Source: an uncultured bacterium (lineage in GTDB: Bacteria > Bacillota > Clostridia > Lachnospirales > Lachnospiraceae). From it: a DNA stretch of 11,007 bases. Position 1 is the stretch's first letter. Every line of letters begins with the position of its first letter. The stretch spans positions 1 to 11,007 of the forward strand of contig CAMBUC010000046.1 of assembly GCA_945871045.1 (NCBI GenBank), in the 5' to 3' direction. The notes beneath the pieces are model-generated. The model made no database searches. It was given only the letters and a program-made list of their open reading frames with translations, and was not told the origin of the DNA. Of this stretch, positions 1-6,557 are shown piece after piece. A program made the translations under genes and the position numbers.

Positions 1-35
1 GAGAGACATCCTTTGTACGCGCTGACCACTACGCC

Positions 36-347
36 TTACAACACAAGTGTTACGATCGCCGCCATGGCGACGGCTCCAATGGCCACGGTGAGAAGTCCTT
101 TTCTGCGATAGGCCAATACTAATGCCACGGTCATTCCTGCCAATGAAGGGATCACGCCCCCGGCCGAGGTGTACACTGCCGGAAAGGTCATTGCCGCCAA
201 TACCCCGTAAGGTATGTACTCTAAAAATGAACGGATATATACGTTTGTGATCTTTTTTTTCACAAGTACAAAGGGCAGTGCGCGCAGCAGATATGTAACC
301 AGCGCCATCACCACCAGATATTTAAAATAAACTGCCAAACTAAGCAT
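36..347 (-). CDS. azlD: AzlD family branched-chain amino acid transport protein
   Basis: Small hydrophobic subunit (103 aa) of an AzlC/AzlD-type amino acid exporter in the cytoplasmic membrane. About four membrane segments can be seen, near residues 4-24, 44-60, 64-80 and 84-103. The early LLRALPF stretch (20-26) and the EYIPYGVLAAMTFPAVY stretch (43-59) are typical of AzlD. The length matches the family, where about 100-110 aa is usual. The start is well supported: GGAGGT lies 5 bases before the ATG. The ATG lies inside the end of azlC, so the genes overlap by 8 bases (ATGCTTAG) and are probably translationally coupled. In characterised relatives AzlC and AzlD together export branched-chain amino acids or their analogues; the substrate here is inferred from family only. 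Confidence 0.9.
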   Translation of the reverse strand: MLSLAVYFKYLVVMALVTYLLRALPFVLVKKKITNVYIRSFLEYIPYGVLAAMTFPAVYTSAGGVIPSLAGMTVALVLAYRRKGLLTVAIGAVAMAAIVTLVL

Positions 348-1122
348 GGCGCACCTCCTCTGCCTGTTCTGCAGGCTGTTTTGCTCTTTGCTGTCCGCTT
401 ACTGCATCTGAATATTCGTCTTCCTCGTCCGGCTCTGCGGGCAGCGGATGTTTCCATGCGCCGTAAGCTGCTGCCACAACTGCGCAGAGTGTGATGGACA
501 GTCCGCTGGACAACTGTATGAATGGAACATAATAGATCACGCAACTGAGTATCGCCGCGATCAGCACCACCTCCAGCACCGGTCTGCTGTCTCTTGCCTT
601 CGGTATGATGATCGCCAGAAACATGCCATAGATGGCAATCCCAAAGATCTCTGCCACACCTGCCGGTACGATCTCTCCCAGCAGTGCGCCTGCCAGTGTT
701 CCAAATCCCCATCCAAGGTACGGTGTCAAAAATAATCCGGTGAAATACCGTTTGCTGACCGGCTTTTCCTGTGACATGGAAACCGCAAAGATCTCATCCG
801 TTACACCCATGGCAAGCACCCACCGCGCCAGTCCGCGAAAATGTTTGTCTACCTTCTGGGTCAGTGAGATGGACATGAGCAGATATCTCAGATTAATAAA
901 AAACTGCGCGATGACCATCTCGATGAGTGCACCGCCCTCCATCATGAGCGTCAGACCCGCAAACTGTCCTGCGGATGTCACGTTTGTGAGCGAGATCAAT
1001 GTTGCCTGCCACCAGGACAGGCCCATGCCTACGCCCAGCAGGCCAAATGTAAAGGATACGGACAGATAGCCCAGACAGATCGGGATACCGTCACGCAGTC
1101 CTTTTCGAAAGTTTTGTTCCAT
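340..1122 (-). CDS. azlC: AzlC family branched-chain amino acid permease
   Basis: Large subunit (260 aa) of the AzlCD exporter, an integral membrane protein. Family landmarks are LGYLSVSFTFG (17-27), TSAGQFAG (49-56), NLRYLLMS (77-84) and TDEIFA (108-113), with several hydrophobic helices up to about residue 222. The open frame continues upstream to 1425, but I place the start at 1122. An AGGGGA Shine-Dalgarno precedes that ATG, the protein then begins with the usual FRKGLRDGIPICLGY sequence, and the upstream codons run through a palindromic non-coding element. Residues 226-260 form an unusual hydrophilic, acid- and Gln-rich tail (PDEEDEY followed by QQRAKQPAEQAEE) that most family members lack, as far as I recall. 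It is followed by azlD with an 8-base overlap. No T-box or other known leader was recognised upstream. Confidence 0.9.
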   Translation of the reverse strand: MEQNFRKGLRDGIPICLGYLSVSFTFGLLGVGMGLSWWQATLISLTNVTSAGQFAGLTLMMEGGALIEMVIAQFFINLRYLLMSISLTQKVDKHFRGLARWVLAMGVTDEIFAVSMSQEKPVSKRYFTGLFLTPYLGWGFGTLAGALLGEIVPAGVAEIFGIAIYGMFLAIIIPKARDSRPVLEVVLIAAILSCVIYYVPFIQLSSGLSITLCAVVAAAYGAWKHPLPAEPDEEDEYSDAVSGQQRAKQPAEQAEEVRHA

Positions 1123-1458
1123 TTTTCCAGTTCCCCTTTTATGTATATTTATTCTATTTTTCTCACTATTGCACAGTATACAGTACCTTTCGCGATGCCT
1201 TTGTGAGCAGTGTTTCCAATGTAAGACTCTCGAAAAGCGTCGGTACTTGGATTTTTCGAGTATTAACGATGAAAAATCCTTAGTATCCGCTACGCTTTGA
1301 GCGAAGCGAGAGCGCGTCTTACATGGAAATATGCTCACAAGGACATTCGATACCCTCAGCATATGCAATCTCTGTTGTGTAATTGCCACCTGTGTGATAA
1401 ACTGTCTGTAGTGGCTGCCAGCCAAATCTATAGGCGTTTACGCAAAGGAGAATTATAT
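1123..1458. other. 336-bp non-coding region between divergent azlC and DUF4321 gene
   Basis: This gap separates azlC (minus) from the DUF4321 gene (plus), so it should carry both promoters. On the minus strand there is a TATACT -10-like hexamer (1175-1180), but I see no matching -35. On the plus side no convincing sigma-A promoter was found; the TTGCCA at 1383-1388 has only a poor -10 partner. Most of the gap is the long imperfect palindrome at 1201-1340. Open frames that cross it are read-through of a structured element and lack ribosome binding sites. No riboswitch or T-box consensus was recognised. Confidence 0.6.
1201..1340. repeat. 140-bp imperfect palindrome (MITE-like or structured RNA element)
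   Basis: The two ends are near-perfect inverted copies. The left arm, TTGTGAGCA..GTTTCCAATGTAAGAC (1201-1227), mirrors the right arm, GTCTTACATGGAAAT..TGCTCACAA (1316-1340). Inside, TCGAAAAGCG (1230-1239) roughly pairs with CGCTTTGAG and CGAAGCGAGAG in 1290-1312. GGATTTTTC (1249-1257) pairs exactly with GAAAAATCC (1271-1279) around a 13-base loop. Weaker symmetry may extend outward to about 1189-1352. The whole would fold into one long, bulged hairpin. It encodes no protein, and I see no flanking target-site duplication. It could be a miniature non-autonomous transposable element, or a structured RNA in the azlC leader, which starts 78 bases away. Confidence 0.7.
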
Positions 1459-1719
1459 ATGAGCAAAGGTATTGCATCTAAGAGCACCTGGGTGCTCATC
1501 ATGCTTGTGTTGATCGGAGCTGTTCTTGGCAGTTTTATCGGCAATCTTGCCGCAGGAGGCGCACTTTCATGGCTCAACTACGGAAAGACTTTCGGCCTGA
1601 CCAGCCCCGTCGTTCTTGACATGGCGGTACTGACATTAACATTTGGGTTTACGATCCATTTCAGTATTGCAACGATCCTTGGGATCATCCTTGCGATCCT
1701 GATCTACCGCTTTATCTAG
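1459..1719 (+). CDS. DUF4321 family small membrane protein
   Basis: An 86-aa hydrophobic protein with two membrane-spanning stretches (about residues 10-31 and 50-83) joined by a short polar loop (GGALSWLNYGKTFGL). The second stretch contains VVLDMAVLTLTFGFTIHFSIATI split across its length, which I recognise as the DUF4321 pattern common in Clostridia. Its function is unknown. An open frame extends upstream to 1297, but the start at 1459 is set by AAAGGAG (1444-1450), 8 bases before the ATG, and by family length. It is the only plus-strand gene here and is convergent with the ribokinase gene, overlapping it by 8 bases. A hairpin just past its stop (1744-1770) could help define its 3' end. Confidence 0.85.
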   Translation: MSKGIASKSTWVLIMLVLIGAVLGSFIGNLAAGGALSWLNYGKTFGLTSPVVLDMAVLTLTFGFTIHFSIATILGIILAILIYRFI

Positions 1720-2635
1720 CAACTATGGTATCAAACCTTGCGATATCCTCCGCTGACGGCAGCGAGGATACCGCTCCGGTTCTTGTGACTGCCACTGCAC
1801 CGCATTTGCTGGCATAGTCCATGGCAGCCTTCATCTCCATTCCTTCCGACAGGCACTTACAAAGTCCTGCCATATAACTGTCTCCGGCTGCCACGGTATC
1901 AATTGCAGTTACCGAATATGCCGGCATTTCTAATATCCCATCCGGTCCAATAGATAGGGATCCTTTTTCACCTAATTTTACAAGGATATGCTCGGTTCCT
2001 GCCTGCTGCAGTTCACGTGCACCGGCTATGATCTCTTCGCGTCCATGTAACGGACGTCCCACCAATGTCGACAATTCTGTCTCATTCGGACTTACTAACC
2101 ATGCCCCTGTAAAGTCTTCGGCTTTCCATCCGTGAGCGGGACCGGCATCGATCACCAGGCGCTTTCCTAACTCTTTACATAATCGGATAATTTCATAGAT
2201 CGCTTCTTTTGTGATTTCTAACTGGATCAAAACCAAATCCGAAGTTTCGATCATCGGCCGGCAGATCTTCTGTATATTTTCCGGTGTGATCGCTTCATTT
2301 GCCCCCGCATATACGATCATGCGATTTTCTCCGGTTTCGTCTATGATAATATACGCAGTTCCGGTACTCACAGGACTTCGGCTCACACGACTGGCATCCA
2401 CCGGATATTTTTTCAGGTTTTCAAGTAGTTCATCTCCAAATTCATCCTGTCCGACACAGCCATAATAAGCAGTTTCTACACCAAGTTTTGACAGCGCGAT
2501 GGCCGCATTTTCACCTTTTCCACCCGGATTTCTTGTTACCGAACGCGCAATGATCGCTTCACCTGCTGCCGGTGCTTTCGATACATCCATCACCACGTCC
2601 ATGTTTATGCTTCCGATGACACATACCTTTCCCAT
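1712..2635 (-). CDS. rbsK: Ribokinase (PfkB family sugar kinase)
   Basis: Cytoplasmic PfkB-family kinase (307 aa, the usual ribokinase length) expected to convert ribose and ATP to ribose 5-phosphate. The N-terminus GSINMDVV (8-15) and NPGGKGENAA (36-45) form the sugar-binding signature. VSPNETE (181-187) is the NxxE Mg/phosphate motif. VKLGEKG (219-225) precedes the nucleotide site, and DTVAAGD (246-252) carries the catalytic base Asp252; the AAGD form is normal for ribokinases. The frame runs 16 codons further upstream, but the start at 2635 has GGAGGA 7 bases before it and gives the standard N-terminus. It is the last gene of the minus-strand run, 61 bases after the AAA+ gene. No ribose transporter or regulator is adjacent, so another pentose or a nucleoside substrate cannot be excluded. 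Confidence 0.85.
   Translation of the reverse strand: MGKVCVIGSINMDVVMDVSKAPAAGEAIIARSVTRNPGGKGENAAIALSKLGVETAYYGCVGQDEFGDELLENLKKYPVDASRVSRSPVSTGTAYIIIDETGENRMIVYAGANEAITPENIQKICRPMIETSDLVLIQLEITKEAIYEIIRLCKELGKRLVIDAGPAHGWKAEDFTGAWLVSPNETELSTLVGRPLHGREEIIAGARELQQAGTEHILVKLGEKGSLSIGPDGILEMPAYSVTAIDTVAAGDSYMAGLCKCLSEGMEMKAAMDYASKCGAVAVTRTGAVSSLPSAEDIARFDTIVAR
1744..1770. other. Hairpin just past the DUF4321 stop, inside the ribokinase 3' end
   Basis: TATCCTC-CGCTG (1744-1755) pairs with CAGCG-AGGATA (1760-1770) around the loop ACGG, with one bulged base. It lies 25 bases after the DUF4321 stop codon and within the ribokinase coding sequence. There is no T-run after it on either strand, so it is not a classical intrinsic terminator. 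It might stabilise or define the 3' end of the plus-strand transcript, or be a chance product of coding sequence. Confidence 0.35.
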
Positions 2636-2696
2636 CTGGTTCCTCCATTTCACTGATCTTCTGATTTCCGCCTGTGACTTCACAAAAGTCAGTATC

Positions 2697-4184
2697 TTAG
2701 TCTAATAGTTCCCGTACCATCTGTGCGTCAAAGGTCACGCAAGGTACCTGTTCTACTTCAATACGGTACAGCGCATTTGCAGCGATATGCTCTGCCGCCT
2801 GCTCCAGATCACGGATTCCGCTGGTATCCGAATAGCGGGCAACCACTGCGTCCAATGCTTCCTCCGTCATAATACATTCGTCTTCCCGCAGACTCATGCG
2901 CCGAAGCACTTTCGGCAATGCAAACCGGGAAAAGATGATCTTCTTTTCTTCCGGCGTATAATCCGGGATATCGATCACTGCAAAACGGGACATGAGGGGC
3001 GCACTGATCTGTGATTTCTCATTGGCGGTTGCGATGGGATACACGCCAACGGTGGGGATCATACACTCCATATAGTTGTCCGTAAATCCTAAGTTATCCA
3101 GCAAGGTTAAAAGTACATCCGCCGGATTTCCGTTTCCTTTGCCGGAAGCAGCCTTATCCAGCTCATTGATGATAAATACCAGATTAGACTCCCCTGCCAT
3201 GGAAAAGGCATCCATGATAATACCGGGTTTTGCATTTGCGTAAATACGGGAACTTCCGGTCAACTGCTCGGGATCATTGATGGAACTCATATCCAGAGTG
3301 GTCCAGGGCAGTTTCAAGATACGCGCTACCGCATAGGCGATCTGGGATTTTCCGGTTCCCGCCGGACCCACGAGCAGCAATCCATACGCCGGTAATGTAT
3401 GGGTACGGTTGATCTGGATGATCGTTTCAATGATCCGCTGTTTTACCCGCTCCATACCATACAATTCTTCATCCAGAATACGCCGCGCTTCCTTCGGGTC
3501 GATGGCTTCAAAATAATTGCTCTTCCACTGTACGTTCATCATGATGGAGAGGGCACGCTGCGCATGGCGGCGCTCCTCCGGCGATACTTCATGAGAACGT
3601 GCTACCGCAAGGTTTCTTCTGGCCCAAAGCCGGATGTTATCGGGCAATGTTCTTCCTGCACAGTTCATGAAATCGGTGATGCTCTGTAAACTTGTCAGTT
3701 TCATGGAATCGCCGTCTTCTGCATCCTCTTCCTCATCATCTGTTTCTGTCTCCGGTGCACTGCTAGCCAGCAGACGCTCGATCATAAACTGTAAAAATCC
3801 GTCTTCTGCCGACAGTTTGGTTCCACCGCCAAAAGCGATCTCACGGATCTTATAAACCGCATAGCCATCGGCACGGTTTTCGCCGGAAAGACGCACATTG
3901 ATATGATTTTCGCCCAGCCATTTTAACAACCCTACAAATCGCGCATCGATCTGTAAGATATCCGCACTATGCATGCCATCCGTTTCCTGAAATTCAAAGG
4001 ATGTCCGTTTGCTGGGATTCGTAAACACACCACAGGAATGATGTGCCCAGGCACGATGTTTATTTTCTAACAGCAGGATCGGCCGCTGCGCTGTGGGGGA
4101 TTTTTCGTTTGACCGAAATGTCTCATAAGTACACTCTGCCGGTTTCTTTTCTTCCGGTGCATTTGTAAAATCAAATACTGGCAT
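2697..4184 (-). CDS. Lon-like AAA+ ATPase without protease domain
   Basis: A 495-aa protein with an N-terminal region (1-225) that I do not recognise, an acidic linker (about 145-159, rich in Asp/Glu), and a Lon-type AAA+ module (about 230-495). ARRILDEELYGMERVKQRI (233-251) resembles the segment before the Lon ATPase. Walker A is GPAGTGKS (273-280) and the Walker B region is VFIINELD (336-343). Sensor 1 is TANE (Asn388), the arginine finger lies in MSRF (Arg400), and sensor 2 is GIRDLE (Arg458). The protein ends right after the AAA+ lid, so the Ser-Lys Lon protease domain is absent. The Walker B Asp is Asn340 (codon AAT, 3165-3167), while the catalytic Glu341 is kept. The start has AAGGAG 8 bases upstream. 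It probably acts as a cytoplasmic remodelling ATPase; substrate unknown. It lies 39 bases after the methyltransferase gene. Confidence 0.8.
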   Translation of the reverse strand: MPVFDFTNAPEEKKPAECTYETFRSNEKSPTAQRPILLLENKHRAWAHHSCGVFTNPSKRTSFEFQETDGMHSADILQIDARFVGLLKWLGENHINVRLSGENRADGYAVYKIREIAFGGGTKLSAEDGFLQFMIERLLASSAPETETDDEEEDAEDGDSMKLTSLQSITDFMNCAGRTLPDNIRLWARRNLAVARSHEVSPEERRHAQRALSIMMNVQWKSNYFEAIDPKEARRILDEELYGMERVKQRIIETIIQINRTHTLPAYGLLLVGPAGTGKSQIAYAVARILKLPWTTLDMSSINDPEQLTGSSRIYANAKPGIIMDAFSMAGESNLVFIINELDKAASGKGNGNPADVLLTLLDNLGFTDNYMECMIPTVGVYPIATANEKSQISAPLMSRFAVIDIPDYTPEEKKIIFSRFALPKVLRRMSLREDECIMTEEALDAVVARYSDTSGIRDLEQAAEHIAANALYRIEVEQVPCVTFDAQMVRELLD

Positions 4185-4223
4185 ATGTTTCTCCTTCTGT
4201 TGCTACTGTTTCTTTTCTATCAA

Positions 4224-5057
4224 TTATACTGTGGGTCGTTTTCCGAGTTCCCAAAAAGCCACGGCACTGGCTGCTGCCACATTTAAAGAATCCACGCCAT
4301 GTGACATGGGAATGCGTACCGTATAGTCACTTTGCCGGATGGTCTCATCCAAAAGACCTTCTCCTTCGGTTCCAAGGATCACTGCTAATTTCTCCTTCTG
4401 TTGGAACACGGGATCTCCCAGACTTCGCGAATCATCCAGAAGAGCCATGGATACGGTTGTAAAACCATGTTCCTTCAGCAGAGAGATTCCCGGTGCTGCG
4501 CCCTGATCTGCTTCTCCCGGCAAATATGTCCATGGGATCTGAAACACCGTTCCCATGCTCACCCGGATCCCACGGCGATACAAAGGATCCGCGCAACCTG
4601 CCGTCAAAAGAACCGCATCCATATTCAGTGCCGCCGCAGACCGAAAGATCGCTCCTACATTTGTTGGATTCATCACGTTTTCCAGCACCGCGATCCGCTG
4701 TGCATTGGAAATCAGATCCTCCAAATGGGGCAGTTCTTTTCTTCGCATGGCACACAACAGCCCCCGCGTCAATTCATAGCCGGTCAGTTGTGTCAGCAAC
4801 TCATGATCCGCCACATACACCGGCACCTGACCGGTCCAAGGCGTCAAGGACTCTAATTCTGCCAGTTTTTGTTTTTCTACTAAAAAAGAGATGGGTTCAT
4901 ATCCCGCATTCAGCGCGCGTTGGATCACAAGTTTGGTCTCAGCAAGAAAAATACCCGGCTGCGGCTCGTAGATCCTACGCAACTGCACCTCGGGAAGTCT
5001 CGCATATATATCCAGTTCCGGTATATGAAAATCTGTGATTTCTATCCTGTTTGGCAT
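4224..5057 (-). CDS. TrmH/SpoU family RNA 2'-O-methyltransferase
   Basis: A 277-aa SPOUT-class enzyme predicted to transfer a methyl group from S-adenosylmethionine to a ribose 2'-OH in rRNA or tRNA. The C-terminal half carries all three family motifs. Motif 1 is ENVMNPTNVGAIFRSA (126-141, with the catalytic-type Arg139). Motif 2 is LAVILGTEGEGL (224-235), lining the AdoMet knot. Motif 3 is IPMSHGVDSLNVAAASAV (249-266, Asn259). The first 110 residues fit an N-terminal RNA-substrate-binding domain. The start is preceded by a modest GGTGAG/GAGAAG Shine-Dalgarno; a stem-loop lies between it and the PurF-like gene. The exact target nucleotide cannot be read from sequence, so no specific name such as rlmB or trmH is given. 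Confidence 0.88.
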   Translation of the reverse strand: MPNRIEITDFHIPELDIYARLPEVQLRRIYEPQPGIFLAETKLVIQRALNAGYEPISFLVEKQKLAELESLTPWTGQVPVYVADHELLTQLTGYELTRGLLCAMRRKELPHLEDLISNAQRIAVLENVMNPTNVGAIFRSAAALNMDAVLLTAGCADPLYRRGIRVSMGTVFQIPWTYLPGEADQGAAPGISLLKEHGFTTVSMALLDDSRSLGDPVFQQKEKLAVILGTEGEGLLDETIRQSDYTVRIPMSHGVDSLNVAAASAVAFWELGKRPTV

Positions 5058-5077
5058 CTTCTCTCACCAATTGCCTG

Positions 5078-5099
5078 GGGCAGCACAAAAAGGCTGCCC
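5078..5099. other. Intergenic stem-loop between PurF-like and methyltransferase genes
   Basis: GGGCAGC (5078-5084) pairs perfectly with GCTGCCC (5093-5099) around an 8-base A-rich loop. It lies in the 57-base gap after the PurF-like stop codon and about 20 bases before the next start codon. On the minus strand the stem is followed by CAGGCAATTGG, with no T-run, so it does not look like a full intrinsic terminator. It may be a processing or partial-attenuation structure that sets different expression of the genes on either side. Confidence 0.5.
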
Positions 5100-5114
5100 A
5101 AAGCGATCTTGTTT

Positions 5115-6521
5115 TTATTCTTTTCCGTCCCAGCAATATGTACAAAGTTTGCAGGGATCTACGCCGGTTGCCTCCAGCATGTCATCCAGACGATTAAATC
5201 TTAAAGAGGTAAAGTTTAATTCCTTACAGATCTCATCCACCATGCGCTCGTACTTTTCTGACTCGGGATCTGCGTACTCCTGTAAGATCTCATTGGTCAC
5301 ATTTCCATTCTCCAGACGCTCGATCACTCGTCTTGCGATCAGATCCATCTCTGAATTGGAACGTGAAAAATTCAGATATTTACATCCGTAAAGCAGCGGC
5401 GGGCAAGCCGGGCGGATGTGTACTTCTTTTGCTCCGCTCTCGTACAGATACTCGGTGGTCTCACGAAGCTGGGTTCCACGAACGATGGAATCATCAATGA
5501 GCAAAATGCTCTTATCCTGGATCAGATCGTTCACTGCCAGCATCTTCATTTTTGCGATCAGATTGCGCTTGCTCTGCATGGTAGGCATAAACGAACGAGG
5601 CCAGGTGGGTGTATATTTGATAAAAGGTCTGGAGAAGGGAATGCCGGATTCATTTGCATAACCTACGGCATGTGCAGTTCCGGAATCCGGTACTCCGGCT
5701 ACGATATCGGGCTTTACATGATCACGCTGTGCCATCTTTGCTCCGCAGTTATAACGCATCTGCTCTACGCTGATGCCTTCATAGGAACTGGCCGGATAAC
5801 CATAATAAACCCACAAGAAGGTACAGATCTTCATATTGTTGTTGGGATCGCTCAGTGTGATACAGTTCTTCTCTGTGATCACTACTACTTCTCCGGGGCC
5901 AAGTTCTTTATAATCATGATAGCCGAGATTCTTATATGCATAATTCTCAAAGGATGCACAGAATCCCTCCTGCTTTCTTCCGATCACAAGAGGTGTTCTT
6001 CCGTATTTATCGCGGGCTGCATAAATTCCTGCCTGATTGAGCAGCAGGATTGACATGGAGCCTTCTACGACATCCTGTACAAACTTGATGCCTTCGATCA
6101 GATTTGCCCTTGTGTTGATCAGCGCCGCCACCAGTTCTGTTGCGTTTACTTCGCCGGTACTCATCTCCTGAAAATGTGCATGTCCCTGATCGAACAGCAT
6201 CTGGATCAATTCGTCCATATTGTTGATCTTTCCAACGGTTGTGATGGCGTAGGTTCCATGATGGGAACGGATGATCAGCGGCTGCGGCTCATAGTCGGAT
6301 ATACAGCCGATTCCATATCTTCCTTCCATCTCCTGCACATCTTTATCAAATTTGGTTCGGAAGGGCGCGTTCTCGATATTGTGGATCGCGCGGTTAAATC
6401 CTTTCTCACCGTACACGGTCATTCCGCCGCGGCGGGTGCCGAGATGCGAATGATAGTCAATTCCAAAAAATAAATCGAATACGCAGTCCTCATGTGAGGC
6501 TACTCCAAAAAATCCACCCAT
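5115..6521 (-). CDS. PurF-like amidophosphoribosyltransferase paralogue lacking glutaminase catalytic residues
   Basis: A 468-aa homologue of glutamine PRPP amidotransferase, which makes 5-phosphoribosylamine in the first step of purine synthesis. The phosphoribosyltransferase half is intact: VPDSGTA (277-283) and the PRPP loop LIDDSIVRGT (341-350). Four cysteines match the iron-sulphur ligands of Bacillus-type PurF (Cys233, Cys380, Cys457, Cys460), and Cys463 is extra. The N-terminal half aligns to a class II glutaminase, but the nucleophile Cys after Met is Gly2 (MGGFFGV instead of MCGIVGI). The HVRYPT segment is shortened to CISD, the oxyanion-hole HNGN is TVGK (95-98), and the SDSE Asp is Ala127. 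An in-frame TAG just upstream and AGAGGAAAG before the ATG fix the start. It probably cannot use glutamine; it may use ammonia, or have another role. Automated pipelines would call it purF. It lies 36 bases after the ligase gene. Confidence 0.85.
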   Translation of the reverse strand: MGGFFGVASHEDCVFDLFFGIDYHSHLGTRRGGMTVYGEKGFNRAIHNIENAPFRTKFDKDVQEMEGRYGIGCISDYEPQPLIIRSHHGTYAITTVGKINNMDELIQMLFDQGHAHFQEMSTGEVNATELVAALINTRANLIEGIKFVQDVVEGSMSILLLNQAGIYAARDKYGRTPLVIGRKQEGFCASFENYAYKNLGYHDYKELGPGEVVVITEKNCITLSDPNNNMKICTFLWVYYGYPASSYEGISVEQMRYNCGAKMAQRDHVKPDIVAGVPDSGTAHAVGYANESGIPFSRPFIKYTPTWPRSFMPTMQSKRNLIAKMKMLAVNDLIQDKSILLIDDSIVRGTQLRETTEYLYESGAKEVHIRPACPPLLYGCKYLNFSRSNSEMDLIARRVIERLENGNVTNEILQEYADPESEKYERMVDEICKELNFTSLRFNRLDDMLEATGVDPCKLCTYCWDGKE

Positions 6522-6557
6522 GTTCTTTCCTCTTTTCTAGCTGTAATTTGTGATATC

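Noticed and set aside
308..712. 134-aa minus-strand open frame overlapping azlC/azlD
   Set aside because: Its composition (Arg, Thr, Gly, Cys rich) and its position in another frame of azlC mark it as a shadow.
1123..1200. T-box or amino-acid riboswitch leader for azlCD
   Set aside because: No T-box consensus or specifier stem was seen, and the adjacent palindrome does not resemble a known riboswitch.
1123..1425. N-terminal extension of azlC by 101 residues
   Set aside because: It runs through the non-coding palindrome and a low-complexity translation without membrane character; the ATG at 1122 has a good ribosome binding site.
1297..1458. N-terminal extension of the DUF4321 gene
   Set aside because: The start would lie within the palindromic repeat; the family length and AAAGGAG before 1459 support the shorter form.
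2675..2691. Terminator between the AAA+ and ribokinase genes
   Set aside because: Only a 6-bp stem (TGACTT/AAGTCA) with no T-run; too weak to be called.
4493..5038. 181-aa plus-strand open frame
   Set aside because: It lies opposite the methyltransferase gene, whose motifs are complete; its translation is rich in Pro/Ser/Arg without any domain and it has no ribosome binding site.
5418..6053. 211-aa plus-strand open frame
   Set aside because: It is antisense to the well-supported PurF-like gene and shows no recognisable motif.
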